Positions 8,147 to 11,860 of a stretch of 11,860 nucleotides of DNA are shown piece after piece. Source of the stretch: Amoebophrya sp. AT5.2 (lineage: Eukaryota; Sar; Dinophyceae; Syndiniales; Amoebophryaceae). The translations under genes and the position numbers were made by a program. Every line of letters begins with the position of its first letter. Position 1 is the first letter of the stretch. The DNA lies in assembly GCA_005223375.1 (NCBI GenBank), contig RXOD01005950.1, positions 1 to 11,860 of the forward strand. Direction: 5' to 3'. Below the pieces are notes generated by a model. The model saw nothing but the letters and a program-made list of their open reading frames with translations, made no database searches and was not told where the DNA came from.

Positions 8147-8630
8147 TACAGAAAAACTATCATATCTCCGACTTCAGCACAAGATGCTCAAAAAACTAAA
8201 AATACAGAAGTTTTCTGGACAACTACAGAAAAACTTAATATTGCCAGTAGATTGCCAGTGGCACTGGCATTGCCAGTGCCAGTAGTGCCAGTGCTCGTCA
8301 TGCCGATGAAAGGCTTGTGGTATAGTTTGCCTGGCAGTTTGCCAGAGGAAAGAAACAGGGCGCCAGCGCTTGCCTATGGTTTGCCCGAGAAGGCAGAAAG
8401 CAAGCAACTTTACCTAGAGTTTTGTCGAAAAAACAAAAAGAAAGCGACTTTGCCTGTGGTTTGCCTGAGAAACCAGCCAGAAATCAACGACAGACGGGAA
8501 CTGCTACAGAAAACTTTCCCCCCGTACAGAAAAACTTACCCGCGTACAGAAACGACGGACCCCACGCAGAAGGCTCTCGCTGCCGTTGCGCTGTGTTTTT
8601 CTGTACCCACTGGCACTACTGGCACTGGCA
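8147..8630. repeat. Noncoding cluster of direct and inverted repeats
   Basis: TACAGAAAAACT or a close variant recurs at 8147, 8224, 8504, 8525 and 8545, and in inverted form at 8595-8605. A perfect 23-bp inverted repeat pairs 8271-8293 with 8608-8630 (core TGCCAGTGCCAGTAGTGCC), 314 bp apart. TGCC(T)ATGGTTTGCCCGAGA at 8371-8390 recurs with two changes 80 bp later at 8451-8470. TGCCAG-type hexamers are scattered throughout. The cluster lies just 3' of gene B. The order of motifs is not that of a simple TIR element. It may be a decayed or nested repeat, or a structured RNA region. Confidence 0.8.
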
Positions 8631-8728
8631 TTGCCACTCCGGAACCACTTAGCTTCAGTTCTCTGACTTCTTCGCCACTTCCTCAGATGCACGACGCCGG
8701 AACAACGAACAGCACCAAGCGCCAGCTC

Positions 8729-10431
8729 TCAGCATCTGCTCAAGTGGAAAGCCATGGCCTCCCCCTGCTGATTCGCGTTAGACCCGCTATCTCCGGTGGT
8801 CAGCGGGGTGGAGTCGTAGGGATGCCCCAGTCGGTGGGCCGCGTTCATGGCGGGACCGTTCGTGGCCTCGTTTTCGGCGTGGGCCGAGCCGAGATCGCAC
8901 ATCCGCAGAAAGCTTTGCGCGAGCGTCCCCCAGGTCCACACGGGGAGGTCGGTCGCCAGCCGCACCGGCGTTTGCAGCACGCCCAGTCCATCTCCGAGCA
9001 CCACTCCCCGGGGGCGCAACTCCTGCATGCCGGCGCCGCGATCGCCACGGTACAGCTGCTTGCGAATCTCGCAAGCCGCGCGCGCTGTCCAGTCTTGGAA
9101 GTTCATCCCCGCGAATATGGAAGTAGAAGGCCCAACCAATTTTACGAAGTGAGTCGATCACTTCACCACGAGTTCGAACCTAGCCTGATGAGGCAACTTG
9201 ATAAACAAGGAAGAGGTCAGAAGAGCTATATCTGCCTGCGTATAAAGGCGAGCAATTTAATTTGTAGAAGAAGTCTCTATTTCTACAAGTCGTTAAAACA
9301 GAGCGCCTCGAACTCGTAAACTTAAAGACCAAAAGCCTATAGCACCATCAAGATTCTTTGCGGAAGGGGGCTCCCGCGAAAAAGTGAGAGGCGGCGCTGA
9401 AGATCCCCGACCGACGCCGACGACGTCGGAGATCGATGCCAAACACGCCAGCTACACTTTTCGTCTTCTTGTCCTTTACGGATAAATTTAAATTTGCTAT
9501 ATCGGGGAAAGATAAGTACTAAGCTCAGCCACCGTGTGCAAACGATGGCTCGCTTGCGCCACGGTCAGAATACAGTATGATCTTCATGATGTTTCTGTCA
9601 CTTCGTTTCAGGTAAGGCCTTGCATCTTCTTCGTAAAGAACTTGCAGGGGTCCAGACACAAAAATTCGATGTTGTTCTCCAGGGCGAGGAAACGAGGGAA
9701 AAGCCGCTCGCAGCAACGCATCAGCGCAGCCGACTGATCCGCGCTCCGCAAGGTCACGTACACAACCTGTAGTAATCGCAAGAAAAGTAGCACGAAAATT
9801 AGCCAAAAGTGGTGGCGGTGGTCGTGGTGGTGAAAGAATAGCATGAAAATAGCCAAAAAGATGCGGTTGCGCTGATGGTACTTACAACCAAGCCAAGAAC
9901 TCCAACCTAGGTACATATGATAGTAAGATTAGCGCATACCTTATCGAAGGGCGTGAAGAAGGAGCAGAGCGAGGGCAGCATGATCATGGGGGAGAGCAAC
10001 ACCGGGCGCGCGCAGAAGTGGTGCAGAATGTCCGCATAGAACAGAAAGGAGGACGAATCCGAGGTGACGCATTTCACATCCAAACCCTCCAGCTTTTCCA
10101 GCGCCTGCAAAATGTTCTCCAGCGCCTCCGGCTCCAGCCCGTCGAAGAAGTCAGCCACGCCTGCGCCCTTCACATTCGTGTACGCCACGTGGAAATTCCC
10201 CAGCGTCATCGGGTGGCTGAGGTCTCCCGGAACCACCACGCCGCGGAAGGTGTCCGCCCGGAGGCACCCGCACTGTGGCGCATTAGCATCCTTGGCGGCA
10301 AGGAGCCGGTTCGAGTAGATGCCTTGCGTCAACAGCACACACTTGTCCTTGGAAGCCTTGACAATCTGCTCCACCGCACTCGTGGTTGTCAGCTTCTTCG
10401 CCTTCAACGGTGAAGTCTGCGAGGCCCACAT
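8729..10431 (-). CDS. Divergent racemase-family paralog lacking both cysteines (gene B)
   Basis: Three exons (10431-9940, 9766-9617, 9148-8729) give about 353 codons from ATG 10431. The frame aligns with gene A across its length: PGDLSHP...HVAYTNVKG with VGDIDSP...EVAYRVVPG; VTSDSSSFLF with ITGDCGFMF; RPVLLSPMIMLP with VPIGLSALCMLP; VVYVTLRSA with VVMVVTASG; GVVLGDG...PVRLATDLPV with GILLECT...PIRKATQLPV. Both cysteine positions are lost (Ser126 and Asp267), so the usual two-cysteine chemistry is not possible. There is an extra N-terminal part of about 50 residues and a Ser/Asn/Gly-rich tail of about 55. Intron 1 (9939-9767, GTATGC to CTACAG) is canonical. Intron 2 is uncertain: either CT-AC (9616-9149), or GC-AG with a GCAAGT donor just after LDP and an acceptor before ACTGG. 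The true start may lie in upstream exons. Confidence 0.7.
9149..9616 (-). other. Intron 2 of gene B, boundaries non-canonical
   Basis: Preferred reading: the exon ends KKMQG and the intron starts CTTACCTGAAACG and ends GACTCAC before FVKLVG. On the plus strand the same boundaries read GTGAGTCG and TTTCAGGTAAG. The alternative is GC-AG (GCAAGTTC to TTCCAAG), which shortens the protein by about 28 residues. No GT donor fits. I found no terminal inverted repeat. Confidence 0.4.
9767..9939 (-). other. Intron 1 of gene B, GT-AG
   Basis: 173 nt from GTATGC to TTACTACAG, phase 0, joining PFDK to VVYVTLRSA. AGGT occurs at both junctions, as expected from splice consensus. Confidence 0.75.
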
Positions 10432-10844
10432 TGTTCTTGAACCGGAAACGCCCCGAGTCAACCAATCTGCGAGTCAACCAATCTGCTCGTCCGAGGTGGG
10501 TCGGTCCTGGTTTAGAAGAGTCGCAACCTACCTCCGGCAGATGAATGAGTAGCATATCAATTTAGTGCCGCTCGTTTCTACTGAACTAAGTAAGGCAGTC
10601 GGAAAGCTGTTTCGATTCGTGGTCCTTGATGGCCACGGTGGTTGTATACATGGCCCCAGCCGAACACCCCGAACACCCCCCGTGGTTTGGAGGAGCAGCC
10701 AACTACTCGGCAAAGAGTGACCAAAACATCCCTGCGCTGCCCTTGCTCGTGCGCGTGGTTGCTGTTGGTCTACGACGAGGGTGGTCCGCGAACCGGGCAA
10801 CTGATATGACGGGGAAGATGCTTGCTGAAAAATATAAATAGTAC
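10432..10844. other. Region upstream of gene B, no supported exon
   Basis: Several overlapping frames are open but none is clearly coding. It contains a 16-bp tandem duplication at 10454-10485. Confidence 0.35.
10454..10485. repeat. 16-bp tandem duplication
   Basis: CGAGTCAACCAATCTG occurs twice back to back (10454-10469, 10470-10485), immediately 5' of gene B's first ATG on the minus strand. The unit is not a multiple of three. Confidence 0.95.
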
Positions 10845-10926
10845 CTGCTGCGTCGTTGGATCGATCGGAGGTGGTCGACGCGGTGGCTCTTGTGAAAGTG
10901 CTGCTCGATGAAGAATGATCCACTTC
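10845..10926 (-). CDS. Exon-like block, Ser/Thr-rich or His-rich frame
   Basis: Bounded by TTAATAG at its 5' side and a CAG|GTACTA donor. Three frames are open. The phase-0 frame, EVDHSSSSSTFTRATASTTS, would follow the exon at 11451-11365. Another reads SGSFFIEQHFHKSH. It may be an upstream exon of gene B or of a separate gene; I cannot decide. Confidence 0.3.
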
Positions 10927-11364
10927 CTATTAATTGCTCGAAGATGTAGACTTAAAATCTATGCTTTGCTTGTTCGTAAGTAGGAAAAACCGGGATACGG
11001 ATTGATAGAGACGAAGTAAGTCGAAGTAGAGAGAGTCGGGGGACCAAAACCAAGTTGGTCTAAAATCGAAGTAGAGAGACAACAAGCCCTGCTGCAACAA
11101 TAGTTCGAATCTTCATCCAGATCGTCGCGTATCTATATGTTATTGCACCTCCACACTGGGGCGAAGGACACCAGAAAACTCGGCAACACAAGAAGACGGT
11201 ACCGACGCTGGTGTGCTCTGTTATTTCACGGCCCATTCAACAGCTCATTTTATGAAATACTTAACCGACCACGCTGGCACTCGGCCGGCACGAGCAATCA
11301 GCGAGATGTGACCGAGAGTGGTTGACTCTATCTTTCTTATCGACCGATGAAGATTCAGACTCAC
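10927..11364. other. AT-richer stretch, probably intron
   Basis: It lies between a GTGAGT donor (11364) and a TAATAG acceptor (10927), 438 nt. It includes a 14-bp direct repeat TCGAAGTAGAGAGA at 11021-11034 and 11066-11079, and between the copies a small hairpin with 6-bp arms (11042-11060). No coding region is supported. Confidence 0.4.
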
Positions 11365-11451
11365 GAGCTCATCGTCCGCACGCGCGGCAATCACAAGAGA
11401 AGCAGCAGTTGTAGGAAACGTGCCCAGAGAAGGAGCAGCAGAATTTTTATG
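11365..11451 (-). CDS. Internal exon, unknown protein
   Basis: A 29-codon block in phase 0 at both ends, between an acceptor GAGTAG and a consensus donor GTGAGT. It reads HKNSAAPSLGTFPTTAASL followed by VIAARADDEL. Composition and clean boundaries support a real exon. The family is not recognised. It may belong with the block at 11655-11860 or with gene B downstream. Confidence 0.45.
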
Positions 11452-11587
11452 CTACTCGTACTCGCCCCCATTAGAGAGAACCCCAGACGGAAAAGACCGA
11501 CACCGACAAGATCAAGACCTACAGCTTCAACAAGCAGCCAGCAGCATGGCTATGCCCCAACAGCTGCGCACGCGGAGTTTTGACCTG

Positions 11588-11634
11588 TAACAGTACCTGT
11601 CCGTGAAGTACGACTTCACGGAGAGGTACTGTTA
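11588..11634. repeat. 47-nt near-perfect hairpin
   Basis: The left arm is 11588-11608 (TAACAGTACCTGTCCGTGAA plus G), the loop is TACGA (11609-11613) and the right arm is 11614-11634. The 21-nt arms pair with a single mismatch (C opposite C when folded). It lies about 20 nt inside a predicted intron that starts at 11654. If the intron ends at the TTACAG at 11585, the hairpin fills most of a 70-nt intron. Confidence 0.95.
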
Positions 11635-11654
11635 GAGGGTGCAAAGTCACATAC

Positions 11655-11860
11655 CTCCCAGCATTTTCCAAAGAGAAGCGCTGCATCGCTTCGGGCACAA
11701 TCAGTAATAGACGAGACTGCCAGGAAACCTTGAGGGTCTGGGCACTGTTAACAGGGGCTCCAGCCTTAGACTTTTACACCCATTTTCGGGACCTAAGCAA
11801 CCGGAGTCACATTCCCGGGACCCCAGCGCTTTGGGTGGGACGAAGGGGCTGCTGGAATTA
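11655..11860 (-). CDS. Exons of an unrecognised gene, entering from the window edge
   Basis: The block 11764-11655 is clearly protein-like (AGAPVNSAQTLKVSWQSR, then LLLIVPEAMQRFSLENAGR) and ends at a GTATGT donor in phase 2. A 37-nt intron (11801-11765, GTTGCT to CTAAG) would join it in phase 0 to an upstream block, 11860-11802, reading SSHPKRWGPGNVTP. The first codons are off the window. If the GTATGT is not used, the frame continues open through the hairpin to a TAG near 11513. I recognise no domain. Confidence 0.45.

Noticed and set aside
9165..9190. GTTCGAAC resembling a tRNA T-loop
   Set aside because: No T-stem, anticodon arm or acceptor pairing around it.
7883..9319. Longest open frame in the window, 478 codons on the plus strand
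   Set aside because: It crosses the repeat cluster and then runs antisense to the gene B 3' exon, where the minus strand shows family homology. Its composition is low-complexity and it has no recognisable domain.
10283..10555. Alternative minus-strand frame over the start of gene B (FRFKNNVGLADFTVEG)
   Set aside because: It looks locally protein-like but diverges from the frame that carries the racemase-family alignment and would need a frame switch with no splice signal.

Overview
The window looks like nuclear DNA from a compact-genome protist. Every coding segment I can support lies on the minus strand. Genes are split by short introns, some with GT-AG ends and some with clearly abnormal ends. 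Unidirectional gene order, non-canonical splice sites and an intron carrying terminal inverted repeats (TIRs) plus a short direct repeat all suggest a dinoflagellate-lineage alveolate. Parasitic syndinians such as Amoebophrya are known for introner-like introns of this kind. That assignment is inference: I see no rRNA, tRNA or spliced-leader sequence that would settle it.

Layout in transcription order (high to low coordinate, all minus strand): (i) 11860-10845, exon-like pieces of one or more unrecognised genes, next to a near-perfect 47-nt hairpin; (ii) 10431-8729, gene B, a divergent member of the Asp/Glu/hydantoin racemase superfamily in which both catalytic-cysteine positions are replaced; (iii) 8630-8147, a noncoding cluster of direct and inverted repeats, then a 63-bp tandem repeat at 7830-7705; (iv) 7666-6983, two small coding-like units; (v) 6475-3916, gene A, a complete five-exon racemase-family gene of 258 codons with both cysteines present; (vi) 3159-2790, the 3' part of a small gene; (vii) 2639-2054, a short multi-exon gene of unknown function; (viii) 1496-1, the N-terminal 498 codons of a Gln/Gly/Pro-rich coiled-coil protein that runs off the window.

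The main interest is the pair of racemase paralogs and their introns. Gene A can be assembled residue by residue from five exons. Its four introns have four different end types: GT-AG; an element with inverted repeats and a 3-bp direct repeat that is removed precisely; a CT-AC intron that would read GT-AG on the other strand; and GC-AG. Gene B keeps the fold pattern but not the active-site cysteines, so it is a candidate pseudoenzyme. No two genes here form an obvious pathway. Exon joins come from reading frames, family alignment and boundary motifs, and have not been tested against RNA.
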